From contig NZ_JAESVA010000003.1 in NCBI RefSeq assembly GCF_020621385.1, forward strand, positions 248,001 to 312,000: a stretch of DNA of 64,000 nt. Reading direction: 5' to 3'. Position 1 is the stretch's first letter. Each line of letters opens with the position of its first letter. Under the pieces are notes generated by a model, which made no database searches, was not told the DNA's origin, and was given only the letters and a program-made list of their open reading frames with translations. The DNA comes from Acidisoma cellulosilyticum. GTDB taxonomy: Bacteria > Pseudomonadota > Alphaproteobacteria > Acetobacterales > Acetobacteraceae. Positions 1 to 10,005 of this stretch are shown piece after piece. The translations under genes and the position numbers were made by a program.

Positions 1-480
1 TATGTTGGCCTCTGCGATAATCTGCCGCAGCTTGAAAACAGCCTGCTATGGACGATGCGGGCCTGGGTGCTCGGGCATTGCCGCAGGCGTGACGTCAGCG
101 ACAGCATCCAGGGTGTTTTCGACCAGCTCCGCGCATCGGAAGCCTGTTTCCATCTCGATCATTTCATGCAGGCCCTCAGCCGCGGCGCCAACCGCAGCCT
201 GGAAGTGAACTGCGTCTGCAATGCCATGTTCAGCGAGGACGAAGCGGCCTTGATCGATGTCTTCGCGCTGCAGCAACGCGAGCAGCACGAGGAGGCTTTC
301 GAGAAGCTTGCGCGGATCACCACCGAATTCGCGGCGATGGCCGGATGCGACCATGCCAATCGCGTCGCGATCGCCCTGTCCGACGGCGGTCATTTGTTCA
401 ATGGTGCAACCGTCGCCGCATCGCCGGGTCGGCGCTGGCAGGCCGTCTCGGTCAGCCCCTCTTCCCTCGCCATCCATTGA
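1..480 (+). CDS. Hypothetical protein, C-terminal part (5' end outside window)
   Basis: The reading frame is open from the first base of the window and ends at a TGA, so the N-terminus is missing. The 159 visible residues are mostly helical in character, with two cysteines in a V-N-C-V-C-N stretch and a conserved-looking W-x-L-G-H-C-R-R segment. I do not recognise the family and assign no function. The region just downstream carries a strong terminator, so this gene is transcriptionally separate from the sugar operon that follows. Confidence 0.6.
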   Translation, partial: YVGLCDNLPQLENSLLWTMRAWVLGHCRRRDVSDSIQGVFDQLRASEACFHLDHFMQALSRGANRSLEVNCVCNAMFSEDEAALIDVFALQQREQHEEAFEKLARITTEFAAMAGCDHANRVAIALSDGGHLFNGATVAASPGRRWQAVSVSPSSLAIH

Positions 481-564
481 TACTGGTGATAGCGGGATAG
501 GACAGGGCAGCCGGAGGCGCTGTCGCTCGTCTTCACCTAACCCTTTTATCGGCAGAGCAAGACG

Positions 565-603
565 CCGCGGCAGCCCAACAGGCTGCCGCGGTTTTGTTTT
601 TTG
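565..603 (+). terminator. Rho-independent terminator after the first gene
   Basis: A perfect 11-bp stem (CCGCGGCAGCC at 565-575, GGCTGCCGCGG at 581-591) with a 5-nt loop is followed by TTTTGTTTTTT. It lies 85 nt past the stop codon of the truncated first gene. Confidence 0.85.
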
Positions 604-818
604 GGCGAAATGCCCGCCATCCGGACCAATATTGTGCAGAGCAAAATCTCAGAACCCGCTCACACGTTCACCCTTTATGATGCAATAGCGCTCGGCCAGA
701 AGGGCGATCACACCACTAAAACCGGATCGAAAGGCAGAGTTCCGGCCAAAACCGCCGCTCGCCCCGGATAGAAGGATGATTCCATCCAGGATCACGACTG
801 CGCATGTGCTCCGGCTAG

Positions 819-847
819 TTGACATTTGCCCGCAGCCAACAGAGAAT
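819..847 (+). promoter_or_regulatory. Candidate sigma70 promoter of the dhaL/sugar operon
   Basis: A perfect TTGACA (819-824), 17-nt spacer and GAGAAT (842-847, 4 of 6 matches to TATAAT). It lies about 75 nt upstream of the dhaL start. This is a sequence match only. Confidence 0.5.
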
Positions 848-885
848 GGCGGCAACTAATGATGATAATGGGAGGCGGTCCTCAT

Positions 886-927
886 ATGCAGAGGCAGCAC
901 AAAATTTCGGCGGATAAACAGCCGTGA
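886..927 (+). CDS. Possible 13-residue leader peptide coupled to dhaL
   Basis: An ATG at 886 follows a good Shine-Dalgarno (GGGAGG, about 870-875) and reads MQRQHKISADKQP before a TGA at 925-927. That stop overlaps the GTG start of dhaL (GTGA), which itself has no good ribosome-binding site. This suggests translational coupling. There is no run of regulatory codons, so an attenuation role is not evident. It may be fortuitous. Confidence 0.3.
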   Translation: MQRQHKISADKQP

Positions 928-1580
928 GCGACGCTTCTACCGTCAATCTGACGACGGCCGCCCCAGTTATGTACGACCTCGTGGACATCATCGTCCGCGA
1001 GCAAGGCAAGCTGAGCGAAATCGACGGGCAGACCGGCGACGGCGACCACGGCGTCAATATGGGCAAGGGCTTCCGCATCGCCGGTGAGCGTCTGCGCGCT
1101 TTGCCATCCTTTACGCTGCCGGAAGGTCTCGCCCTTCTCGGCGATACGCTGCTCAGCGATATCGGCGGCTCCATGGGGCCGCTTTACGGCACGTTCTTCA
1201 CCGACATGAGCGAAGTGCTGGACGGCAAGGACATCCTGACGGCTGCGGATTTTTCCGCCATGCTGGCCGCCGGTCTTGCGGCCATTCAAAGCCTGGGCGA
1301 AGCGAAGCCGGGCGACAAAACGCTGGTCGATGTTCTGGCGCCCGCCCGCACGGCTTTTGATGACGCAATCGCCCAGGGCAAAAGCTTTTCCGAGGCGCTG
1401 CAGGCTTTGCAGACCGCTGCCGCCGCCGGTTTGGAAGCGACACGCGACATGGTGGCCAAAGTCGGTCGCGCCAGCCGCCTGGGTGAGCGGTCGCGTGGCA
1501 CGCTGGATGCCGGTGCGGCCTCCTGCGACATGATTCTGGAAACCCTGGCTGCAGGGCTGATCAAACAGCTCGCCGTCTGA
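924..1580 (+). CDS. dhaL: Stand-alone dihydroxyacetone kinase DhaL-type subunit
   Basis: A 218-residue all-helical ATP-binding subunit of the DAK2/DhaL family. The Mg-nucleotide aspartates are at D34, D39 and D41 (the D-x4-D-x-D spacing of E. coli DhaL), in the motif GDGDHG. GGSMGPLYG follows near residue 90, then GDKT, and GERSRGTLDAGA near the C-terminus. It starts with GTG. It is the first gene of a sugar operon whose last kinase gene (6248-7966) already contains its own DhaL domain, so the role of this second copy is unclear. It may act with the fused DhaK domain, or it may use a PTS-type phosphodonor, although no PTS proteins are visible here. Confidence 0.88.
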   Translation: MSDASTVNLTTAAPVMYDLVDIIVREQGKLSEIDGQTGDGDHGVNMGKGFRIAGERLRALPSFTLPEGLALLGDTLLSDIGGSMGPLYGTFFTDMSEVLDGKDILTAADFSAMLAAGLAAIQSLGEAKPGDKTLVDVLAPARTAFDDAIAQGKSFSEALQALQTAAAAGLEATRDMVAKVGRASRLGERSRGTLDAGAASCDMILETLAAGLIKQLAV

Positions 1581-1582
1581 CT

Positions 1583-1609
1583 AAAAAGGGCGGGTTATTC
1601 CCGCCCTTT
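1583..1609 (+). terminator. Hairpin terminator after dhaL
   Basis: A perfect 10-bp stem, AAAGGGCGGG (1585-1594) and CCCGCCCTTT (1600-1609), with a TTATT loop. It starts a few bases past the dhaL stop. The T-run is short, so it may be an attenuator that separates dhaL from the transporter genes. Confidence 0.65.
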
Positions 1610-1745
1610 ACCGTCTTCGATCCGACAAGAAGGGGCGCAAGTCCCCAGTCCTTTTTTGCTTGCGGGCCTTGTCTCGTTTGCCCGCCAAAAGAATAGAGAT
1701 GTCCTGGGATGCGTATAGTCATGACGCGCCTCTTCATGCCGCCTG

Positions 1746-1770
1746 CCGGCCGCGCTGCGCGCGGGGCCGG
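1746..1770 (+). other. GC-rich hairpin upstream of the DUF2291 gene
   Basis: CCGGCCGCGC (1746-1755), a TGC loop, then GCGC-GG-GGCCGG (1759-1770) form a very stable stem with a GG bulge about 42 nt before the DUF2291 start. It may shape the 5' leader of the transporter mRNA. It could also be chance in GC-rich DNA. Confidence 0.3.
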
Positions 1771-1812
1771 GTCAAGCGGTGACCTGCCCCATTTCCCATA
1801 CGGTTTGATGTC

Positions 1813-2465
1813 ATGAGCGCAAATACAGCCTCCCCTACCGTCACCCGCACGTCCCCCACACGCGGCCGCATCATCGCCGGCGCTGTCGTGGTCGTGCTTC
1901 TTGCCGCCATGGCGCTGAACACGAAGGTCGTGAAAATCGGCAGCCAGGCTGACGCCACGCCCGGCGCTTTCGACCCCGCGACCTACGGCCAAGCGCAATT
2001 CCCCAAAGTGCAGGCCGATATCGAGGCGCGTGCGGTGGATGCCGCAACGCTTGCCGCCGCCATCGCCAAGGACCCGACGGCGGCCGGAAAGCAATATGGC
2101 ATCCCAGCCGATATCGGAACCGAATATTCGGTCAAGTTCACGGCGACCGTCGGCAAGGGCAATTTCGGCGTCTATTTCATGAAGATCGCGGGCGTGCCGG
2201 ATAACCTGATCGTCCGCGTGCAGATGGGCCCGGCGGTCAACGGCACCGCCGTGCGCGACGCGACAGGCAAGATCGATTTCAGCCAGTTCACCAATCAGAT
2301 CGATTATCAGAATGCCGGATCATCGCTGAATAACGAGATCAAGAAGCATGTTCTGGCCAATATCGATGCCAAGGACCTGACCGGCAAGACAGTCAGCATC
2401 ACCGGCGCCTTCCAGTATGTCGTGCCGAACAGCTGGCTCATCACCCCGGTCAAGGTCGCGGTGCA

Positions 2466-2469
<4 letters not shown>
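1813..2469 (+). CDS. DUF2291 family periplasmic protein, sugar-transporter associated
   Basis: A 218-residue protein with an N-terminal membrane anchor (residues about 19-34, IIAGAVVVVLLAAMAL) followed by a periplasmic region, as in DUF2291 proteins. These are commonly encoded beside RbsB/RbsA/RbsC-type sugar importers, as here. The biochemical role is unknown. A part in substrate handling or assembly of the transporter is an inference from linkage. Its stop codon overlaps the start of the ATPase gene, which supports co-translation. Confidence 0.75.
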
Positions 2470-4004
<1,535 letters not shown>

Positions 4005-4041
4005 TCGCCCAATTAGATCGCAGAGAATAGCGGAACACATC

Positions 4042-5130
4042 ATGAGCAACTCCAGCCAGACGCTCCAGCGCAGCCGATCGGGTCTTTTCAGCGACGGGTT
4101 CGATATCGGTCAGATGCTGCTGAAGGGCCGTGCCTTCTTTGCGCTGATCGCGATCATCGCGGTCTTTTCCTTCCTCTCGCCCTATTATTTTTCGGCGAGC
4201 AACTTCCTGACGATGGCGTCGCATGTCGCGATCTACGCCATCCTCGCCATGGGCATGCTGCTGGTGATCCTGAACGGCGGCATCGATCTGTCGGTCGGCT
4301 CCACCCTCGGCCTGTCCGGCATCATCGCCGGCTTCCTGATGCAGGGCGTGACGCTGAAGGCGCTGGGCGTGACGCTCTACCCATCCGTATGGGTGGTGGT
4401 TGTGCTGTCCTGCGCGCTCGGCGCGGTGGTCGGCCTCGTCAACGGCGTGCTGATCGCCCGCTTTCGGGTGCCGGCCTTCGTCGCGACCTTGGGCGTCATG
4501 TATGTGGTGCGCGGCATCGCCCTGCTGATCACCAACGGCCTCACCTACAATAATCTCAGCGGCCAGGCCGATCTCGGCAATACCGGCTTCAACTGGCTGG
4601 GCTTCAACCGCCTGTTCAACATCCCTATCGGCGTGCTGGTGATGATCCTGATCGGCATTATCGGCAGCCTGGTGCTGAACCGCACCGCCTTCGGTCGCTG
4701 GCTCTATGCCTCCGGCGGGAACGAGCGTGCGGCCGAACTGTCGGGCGTGCCGACCAAGCGCGTGCAGATCATGGTCTATATGCTGTCCGGTATCTGTGCC
4801 GCCGTCGCCGGGCTGATCCTGTCGTCGCAGCTGACCTCGGCCGGTCCCACCGCCGGCACCTCCTACGAACTGACGGCGATCGCGGCGGTCGTCATCGGCG
4901 GCGCGGCACTAACGGGCGGTCGCGGCAATATCCGTGGCACGCTGCTCGGCGCCTTCGTCATCGGCTTCCTGTCCGACGGTCTCGTCATCATCGGCATCTC
5001 CTCCTACTGGCAGACGGTTTTCACCGGCGGCGTCATCGTCCTCGCGGTGCTGCTGAATGCCGTTCAGTACAAGAAGCGCGCCAAACCCGCGCCCAAAGCT
5101 TCTCCTCAGCAAACCGGCAAGCCCGCCTGA
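4042..5130 (+). CDS. Sugar ABC transporter permease (RbsC-like)
   Basis: A 362-residue inner-membrane permease of the BPD_transp_2 family, with about eight to ten hydrophobic segments. It has the family motif LNGGIDLSVGS near residue 75 and GGAALTGGRGNIRGTLLGA near residue 290. The N-terminal 25 residues are cytosolic and the tail is lysine-rich. It lies 37 nt after the ATPase gene. The leader contains GAGAATAGCGG, which recurs almost exactly before the binding-protein gene (GAGAATAGCCGG). Confidence 0.93.
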   Translation: MSNSSQTLQRSRSGLFSDGFDIGQMLLKGRAFFALIAIIAVFSFLSPYYFSASNFLTMASHVAIYAILAMGMLLVILNGGIDLSVGSTLGLSGIIAGFLMQGVTLKALGVTLYPSVWVVVVLSCALGAVVGLVNGVLIARFRVPAFVATLGVMYVVRGIALLITNGLTYNNLSGQADLGNTGFNWLGFNRLFNIPIGVLVMILIGIIGSLVLNRTAFGRWLYASGGNERAAELSGVPTKRVQIMVYMLSGICAAVAGLILSSQLTSAGPTAGTSYELTAIAAVVIGGAALTGGRGNIRGTLLGAFVIGFLSDGLVIIGISSYWQTVFTGGVIVLAVLLNAVQYKKRAKPAPKASPQQTGKPA

Positions 5131-5203
5131 CCCAGGCCAGACCGAGACGATGAGAGAATAGCCGGCCTACCGGCAAAGCCTGCAACCAACAAAGGGAACG
5201 ACC

Positions 5204-6175
5204 ATGTCCAAGAAGACCAAAGCCTGGATGCTGACGGCCATGACCTTGGCCACCCCGCTTGTCGCCGGCGCCCTGATGGCGCCGACCGCCGCGCACGCCG
5301 CCGGCGGTCTGATCTCGATCATCGTCAACGACCCGGCCAATAACTACTGGCTGACCGAAGGCAAGGTCGCCGCCGCCGAAGCGCAGGCGCTGGGCTATAA
5401 GGCGACCGTCTCGGCCAACAAGGGCGATACGAATATCGAAAGCAACCTGATCGACACCGCGATCACCAATAAGTCGGTCGCGATCATCCTCGACCCCGCC
5501 AATGCCTCCGGCTCGATCGGCGCGGTGAAGAAGGCGGTTGCCGCCGGCATTCCCGTCTTCCTCGTCAATGCCGAGATCAACCAGCAGGGCCTCGCCAAGG
5601 CGCAGCTCGTCTCCAACAATGCCCAGGGTGCGGCCCTCGGTGCGCAGGAATGGGTCAAGGACGTCGGTCAGCAGGGCAATTATGCCGAGTTGCTCGGCGC
5701 ACCGTCCGACAACAATGCCGCCACCCGTTCCAATGGCTATGAGACGGTGCTGAGCCAATATCCGGGTCTGGTGAAGACCGCTTCCCAGGTCGCGAATTGG
5801 GATCGCACCCAGGGCCATGACAAGATGCAGAGCATGCTGCAGGCGCATCCGGACATCATCGGCGTCATCAGCGGCAATGACGAAATGGCGCTCGGCGCCA
5901 TCGCCGCCCTGAAGGAAGCCGGCAAGATCGGCACGATCAAGGTCGGCGGCTTCGACGGCTCGCCGGACGCGGTTGCCGCCATCAAGGCCGGTGAACTGCA
6001 ATATACCGTTCTGCAGCCCGTCGCGATCTTCTCCAAGAAGGCCGTGGACGAAGCCGACAGCTTCCTCAAGACGGGCAAGACCGGTGCTGCGGCTGAAAAG
6101 CAGCTGTTCGACTGCATCCTCGTCACCAAGGATAACGTCAACGACTTCGTCGCTCCCTTCACGCTGAAGCAGTAA
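5204..6175 (+). CDS. Sugar ABC transporter substrate-binding protein (RbsB-like)
   Basis: A 323-residue periplasmic binding protein (Peripla_BP_4). It has an N-terminal signal peptide that likely ends after AAHAAG near residue 35, then the ribose-binding-like fold (ISIIVNDPANNYW). Repeats typical of the family include ILDPANASGSIGAVKKA and ISGNDEMALGAIAALKEAG. The ATG follows a good AAAGGGA-type ribosome-binding site. The family binds ribose, allose, erythritol, xylitol and similar ligands, so the substrate cannot be read from sequence. Context favours a C4 ketose or its polyol. Confidence 0.92.
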   Translation: MSKKTKAWMLTAMTLATPLVAGALMAPTAAHAAGGLISIIVNDPANNYWLTEGKVAAAEAQALGYKATVSANKGDTNIESNLIDTAITNKSVAIILDPANASGSIGAVKKAVAAGIPVFLVNAEINQQGLAKAQLVSNNAQGAALGAQEWVKDVGQQGNYAELLGAPSDNNAATRSNGYETVLSQYPGLVKTASQVANWDRTQGHDKMQSMLQAHPDIIGVISGNDEMALGAIAALKEAGKIGTIKVGGFDGSPDAVAAIKAGELQYTVLQPVAIFSKKAVDEADSFLKTGKTGAAAEKQLFDCILVTKDNVNDFVAPFTLKQ

Positions 6176-6183
6176 GCCGCATG

Positions 6184-6212
6184 CCGGGGGCATCGCACCG
6201 CGATGCTCCCGG
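6184..6212 (+). other. Intra-operon hairpin after the binding-protein gene
   Basis: CCGGGGGCATCG (6184-6195) pairs with CGATGCTCCCGG (6201-6212), with one G-U pair, around a 5-nt loop 8 nt past the stop. There is no T-run. Hairpins at this place often stabilise the abundant binding-protein mRNA or partly terminate transcription before the enzyme genes. Confidence 0.55.
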
Positions 6213-6247
6213 ACTGGCTGATACTTCGCTTTGGGCAGATTATTCCC

Positions 6248-7966
6248 ATGACCCATCTTTTCGACGATCCTGAAGTTTTCGCGAGTGCGGCACTTCAGGG
6301 TTTCTGTGACATCCACGCCCGTCTGGTGCGCCCGACCCCCGGCGGCGTGCTGCGCGCCACGGCGACCGAGCGCGGCAAAGTCGCCCTCGTCATCGGCGGC
6401 GGCAGCGGACATTACCCGGCCTTCGCCGGCTATGTCGGGCCGGGCCTGGCGGACGGTGCCGTCGCCGGCGATGTCTTCGCCTCCCCCTCCACCCGTCTGG
6501 TCCATGATGTCGCGGCGAAAGCGCATCGCGGCGGCGGCGTCATTCTGGGCTACGGCAATTACGCCGGTGACGTTCTGAATTTCGGTGCCGCCGCCGAGCG
6601 GCTGCGCAGTGCCGGCATCGACGCCCGCACCCTGGCGATCACCGATGACATTGCCAGCGCATCAGCCGATGAATTGGCCAAGCGCCGCGGCGTCGCGGGC
6701 GATGTGGCTGTCTTCAAGATCGCTGGTGCCGCCGCCGAGGCTGGCCTTCCGATCGATGAGGTTGAGCGCGTCGCGCGTCGCGCCAATGACCGCACGCGGT
6801 CCTTCGGTGTCGCCTTCGGCGGCTGCACGCTGCCGGGCGCGGATGGCCCGCTTTTCACCGTGCCTGACGGAACAATGGCGATCGGCCTCGGCATCCATGG
6901 CGAGCCGGGTATTTCCGAAAGCCCCATTTTGCCCGCCGCCGCTTTGGCCGCTTTGCTGGTGGACCGGCTGGTGCAGGAAGCGCCCTCGGACAGCAACGCG
7001 CGTGTCGCTGTCATCCTGAACGGACTCGGCAGCACCAAGCAGGAAGAACTCTTCGTTCTCTGGACCAGCGTCGCCGACAAGCTCCACGCCCATGGGCTGG
7101 TGCCTGTATCGCCGCTCGTCGGCGAATATGTCACCAGCCTCGATATGGAAGGCTGTTCGCTGACCTTGACCTGGCTGGACGACGAGTTGGAAGCCTTCTG
7201 GCGTGCCCCCTGTGACACGGCCGTGCTGACGGTCGGCCAAATCCGCTCTGAACCGGCGGCCGCGGATGAGCAGACAGCCGAAGAGGCCGCGGCGCCGATC
7301 ACCGCGGGCGCCCCCGAATCGCAGGCAGACGGTCAGCGAATCGCGATCGGATTCGCCCGTCTCGCCGACGCTTTGAAAGAGGCCGAAGCGGAACTGGGCC
7401 GTATCGATGCGCAAGCCGGTGACGGCGATCATGGCCAGGGCATGGCCCGTGGCTCCGGCGCCGGTGCGGCAGCGGCCCGTCAGGCAGCCGATGCCGGGGC
7501 CGGGGCCGCGACGGTTCTTGCCTCCGCCGCCAATGCCTGGGCCGACCGTGCCGGCGGCACGTCAGGCGCCATCTGGGGTCTTGGGCTGCTTGCCGCCAGC
7601 CAGGCGTTGAGCGACCAGCAGACGGTCGACAGCGCCGCTGTCGGGCGGGCGGCCGAGCAGGCCTTGAACAGCGTGCTCACGCTCGGTCGCGCGCGTCCGG
7701 GCGACAAGACCCTTGTCGACGCCTTCCTGCCCTTCGTGGAAGCCCTGAATGCCGCACTGGCCGATGGTCAGTCTGCAACCAGTGCCTGGGCAGCAGGCGT
7801 CGCCGCGGCGGCACAGGGCGCCGAACAGACGAAGCAACTGATCCCGCGCCTGGGGCGAGCACGTCCTCTGGCCGAGCGCAGTCTCGGCCACCCCGATGCC
7901 GGGGCCGTGTCTTTCGCGCTTTGCAGCCGCGTGGTTCTGGAATTCATGGGAGAAACCGATGTCTGA
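6248..7966 (+). CDS. DhaK-DhaL fusion kinase, probably a tetrulose (erythrulose) kinase
   Basis: A 572-residue single-chain ATP-dependent kinase. Residues about 1-330 are a DhaK domain with [15 protein letters not shown] and GIHGEPGI, the latter carrying the histidine that covalently holds the keto substrate. Residues about 355-570 are a DhaL domain with [23 protein letters not shown] and [12 protein letters not shown] start at ATG 6248, where the DhaK fold begins, although the frame is open upstream. The 8-nt overlap with an RpiB-like isomerase matches the DerK/DerI and LerK/LerI pairs of threitol and erythritol catabolism (family knowledge). A plain glycerone kinase would not need that isomerase. 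Confidence 0.82.
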   Translation: MTHLFDDPEVFASAALQGFCDIHARLVRPTPGGVLRATATERGKVALVIGGGSGHYPAFAGYVGPGLADGAVAGDVFASPSTRLVHDVAAKAHRGGGVILGYGNYAGDVLNFGAAAERLRSAGIDARTLAITDDIASASADELAKRRGVAGDVAVFKIAGAAAEAGLPIDEVERVARRANDRTRSFGVAFGGCTLPGADGPLFTVPDGTMAIGLGIHGEPGISESPILPAAALAALLVDRLVQEAPSDSNARVAVILNGLGSTKQEELFVLWTSVADKLHAHGLVPVSPLVGEYVTSLDMEGCSLTLTWLDDELEAFWRAPCDTAVLTVGQIRSEPAAADEQTAEEAAAPITAGAPESQADGQRIAIGFARLADALKEAEAELGRIDAQAGDGDHGQGMARGSGAGAAAARQAADAGAGAATVLASAANAWADRAGGTSGAIWGLGLLAASQALSDQQTVDSAAVGRAAEQALNSVLTLGRARPGDKTLVDAFLPFVEALNAALADGQSATSAWAAGVAAAAQGAEQTKQLIPRLGRARPLAERSLGHPDAGAVSFALCSRVVLEFMGETDV

Positions 7967-8438
7967 GCAGAAATTCACCATCGTCATTGGATGCGATGAC
8001 GCCGGTATCCGCTTCCGCGAGGCGCTGGGTGCAGACTTGCGGAAAGACCCACGTGTCGCTGAAGTCATCGATATCGGTGTCACCGGCGATGAGAAGACAG
8101 CCTATCCGCACATCGCCGTCGCGGGCGCGCGCATGGTCGCCGAAGGCCGCGCCGACCGCGCGCTGCTGATCTGCGGCACCGGCCTCGGTGTCGCCATCAG
8201 CGCCAACAAGGTGCCCGGCATTCGCGCCGTCACCGCCCATGACGTCTATTCCGTCCAACGCGGCATCCTGAGCAATAACGCTCAGGTTCTTTGCCTCGGC
8301 GAACGCGTCATCGGCCTGGAGGTCGCCCGCGTCCTGGTCCGCGAATGGCTCGCGCATCGCTTCGATGAAAGCTCGGCCTCGGCTGCCAAAGTGGCAGCCA
8401 TCAGCGCCTACGAATCGGGCGATGCCAGCAATTGCTGA
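7959..8438 (+). CDS. RpiB/LacAB-family sugar-phosphate isomerase
   Basis: A 159-residue protein with the RpiB fold. The catalytic cysteine is C72 in ICGTGLG, and the TAHDVYSV and [10 protein letters not shown] blocks are present. The usual C-D-H-A-G near the N-terminus is C-D-D-A-G here (D14 in place of His), which suggests a substrate other than ribose 5-phosphate. Next to the DhaK-type kinase it probably interconverts tetrulose phosphate and D-erythrose 4-phosphate, feeding the pentose phosphate pathway. The start overlaps the kinase stop by 8 nt. Confidence 0.82.
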   Translation: MSEQKFTIVIGCDDAGIRFREALGADLRKDPRVAEVIDIGVTGDEKTAYPHIAVAGARMVAEGRADRALLICGTGLGVAISANKVPGIRAVTAHDVYSVQRGILSNNAQVLCLGERVIGLEVARVLVREWLAHRFDESSASAAKVAAISAYESGDASNC

Positions 8439-8459
8439 TCTGATCGAGAGCCGTTCCGA

Positions 8460-8491
8460 GGGGACCTGTCGACCCGACAGGTCCCCTTTTT
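8460..8491 (+). terminator. Rho-independent terminator of the sugar operon
   Basis: A perfect 12-bp stem, GGGGACCTGTCG (8460-8471) and CGACAGGTCCCC (8475-8486), with a 3-nt loop and TTTTT. It begins 22 nt after the isomerase stop. Confidence 0.92.
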
Positions 8492-8612
8492 CTTGTCCGG
8501 TTCCAGGCATCATCCTGAATGAAACCGGACCGCTGCCCTATGCCACTGCCAAGTTTCGGTCGCTACGCGATAGACGCAGGCCTAGCCAGCATTCTCTGAA
8601 TCCCGGTAGGGC

Positions 8613-8640
8613 TTGCACGGTGCCGGAAACTAATTTAGGG
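8613..8640 (+). promoter_or_regulatory. Possible promoter of the HU gene
   Basis: TTGCAC at 8613-8618 is followed 16 nt later by TTAGGG. The -35 is good and the -10 poor. The position, about 30-60 nt upstream of the HU start and past the previous terminator, is right. Confidence 0.3.
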
Positions 8641-8671
8641 GCGGCTCCCGTCAAACTCAGGATATTGAGAC

Positions 8672-8941
8672 ATGAGCAAAGCCTTCCTCGCCTCCGTTCT
8701 TCAGGAGTCTCTTGATTGCACCGGTGTGGCCGCGAACCGTGCCGCGAGCGCCCTTGTTGATTCGATCGTGCATCAGCTGAAGACGACCGGCGGCTTCACC
8801 CTGCCGTCGTTCGGCACCTTCACGGTGAAGAAGACCAAGGCCCGCAAGGCTCTGAACCCGCGCACCGGCGAGCCCGTGAAGGTGAAGGCGGGCAAGACCG
8901 TCCGCTTCAAGGCGAGCCCGTCCCTGAAGAAGGACGTCTGA
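8672..8941 (+). CDS. hup: HU family nucleoid DNA-binding protein
   Basis: An 89-residue histone-like protein of usual HU length. It has helical N-terminal residues (about 1-38), then the beta-arm region FTLPSFGTFTV, the LNPRTGEPVKV arm whose Asn-Pro contacts DNA, and the basic C-terminus VRFKASPSLKKDV. HU dimers bend and compact DNA. It is monocistronic, sitting between the sugar-operon terminator and a downstream hairpin. Confidence 0.95.
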   Translation: MSKAFLASVLQESLDCTGVAANRAASALVDSIVHQLKTTGGFTLPSFGTFTVKKTKARKALNPRTGEPVKVKAGKTVRFKASPSLKKDV

Positions 8942-8960
8942 GGGCTTCAAACGCCCCATG

Positions 8961-8999
8961 CGGCGGCCCCGGAGCCTGTAAAGGTCCGAGGGGTCGCCG
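8961..8999. terminator. Hairpin between convergent HU and bestrophin genes
   Basis: CGGCGGCCCCGGA pairs with TCCGAGGGGTCGCCG, with one G-U pair and a 2-nt bulge, and an 11-nt loop. There is no T-run. The position between convergent genes supports a terminator role. Confidence 0.5.
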
Positions 9000-9055
9000 A
9001 TCCAGGCCCGATCAGCGGCCTATTGCAACGCCGATCATTGGCACGTCACCAATCG

Positions 9056-9967
9056 TCAGAGCAGAACGAAATCCTGCGGCAGCAAGGGTTCCGGAATCTC
9101 TGTCTCTCCCAATGCTTCCAGAACAGAAATTTCGATGATGCGCACAAGCGCATCCAGCGGCACGGCATTGGCGGTGCGCTCGAAGGGTTCCTGAAGCTCC
9201 TGCCCCAGCGCATCAAGTCCAAAAAACGCATAGGCCAGAACGACCGTTGCCAAGGGTGTCAGCCATCCCAGGGTGGAGACGATGCCGATCGGCGTCAGCA
9301 GGCAAAAGAGCCAGGCGGTGCGGTGCAGAAGCAAGGTATAGGCAAAAGGCGTCGGCGTGGACTGCAGCCTTTCGCAGGCAGCCTGGATATTGCCCATCGT
9401 CGCCAGACGCTCGGAAAAGACCCGATACAGGATATCGGTGATCTCACCGGCGCGCAGCGCATCCGCCAATTCCTGTGCCTGGAGATTGAGGATTTCGCTC
9501 GGCTTGCCTCTGAGCCCCGCGAGACCCAGCCATTCGCCGGCCGGCAGCCAGGGCTGGGCAGCCTCGACCCTCTCTCCTCTCAGCTGGCAGCGCAAAGCGT
9601 GAGCGAAGCCCACGATGCGGCGCCCGAGACGCCGCGTCCGGTCGTCCCGGTCTGGCAGGACAGCCCGAAGATCGCGCATGAAGGACCGCGTCTCGGCGAT
9701 CAATCGTCCCCATTGCTGCCGCGCTTCCCACCAGCGCTGGTAACAGGCATTATTGCGGAAACCGAGAAAGATCGAGAGTGCCAGACCCAGCAGGGTGAAA
9801 GGCGCGAGGCTGATGCCGGAAAACAGCATCGGCCTGAAATGGTAGAACCCGGTGATGAGAGCGGCGGCCCCCAGCACGACAACCAGCTCTCCGATGATCG
9901 CATGGATAATCGACCCGCGCAGGATGAAGAGCAGGCTCAGGGGATGGGGATGAGGGCGGACGATCAT
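9056..9967 (-). CDS. Bestrophin-like (UPF0187/YneE) membrane channel protein
   Basis: A 303-residue protein of the bestrophin family. The N-terminal hydrophobic helices (residues about 23-75) hold the family motif LGLALSIFLGFRNNACYQRWWEARQQWG. Another hydrophobic pair lies around residues 220-255. The C-terminus ends with the domain residues LDALGQELQEPFE. Bacterial bestrophins form pentameric ion channels. The opposite frame over the same DNA is also open (9023-10006) but has no recognisable domain. The start lies only 38 nt from the divergent nuclease gene. Confidence 0.85.
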   Translation of the reverse strand: MIVRPHPHPLSLLFILRGSIIHAIIGELVVVLGAAALITGFYHFRPMLFSGISLAPFTLLGLALSIFLGFRNNACYQRWWEARQQWGRLIAETRSFMRDLRAVLPDRDDRTRRLGRRIVGFAHALRCQLRGERVEAAQPWLPAGEWLGLAGLRGKPSEILNLQAQELADALRAGEITDILYRVFSERLATMGNIQAACERLQSTPTPFAYTLLLHRTAWLFCLLTPIGIVSTLGWLTPLATVVLAYAFFGLDALGQELQEPFERTANAVPLDALVRIIEISVLEALGETEIPEPLLPQDFVLL

Positions 9968-10005
9968 AGGCAGGATCTGCTTTTAACGAGTGATTGGGTG
10001 ACCTG

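Larger units (their letters stand above)
481..923. other. 443-bp intergenic region upstream of the sugar operon
   Basis: This is the only gap above 300 bp. It holds the terminator of the preceding gene, a candidate sigma70 promoter at 819-847, a Shine-Dalgarno-like GGGAGG around 870-875 and a possible 13-codon leader ORF. I see no convincing palindromic operator and no other gene. Confidence 0.6.

Noticed and set aside
5033-6526. A 497-codon open frame on the minus strand
   Set aside because: It is antisense to the permease end, binding protein and kinase start, with low-complexity Arg/Gly/Asp-rich translation typical of a shadow frame in GC-rich DNA.
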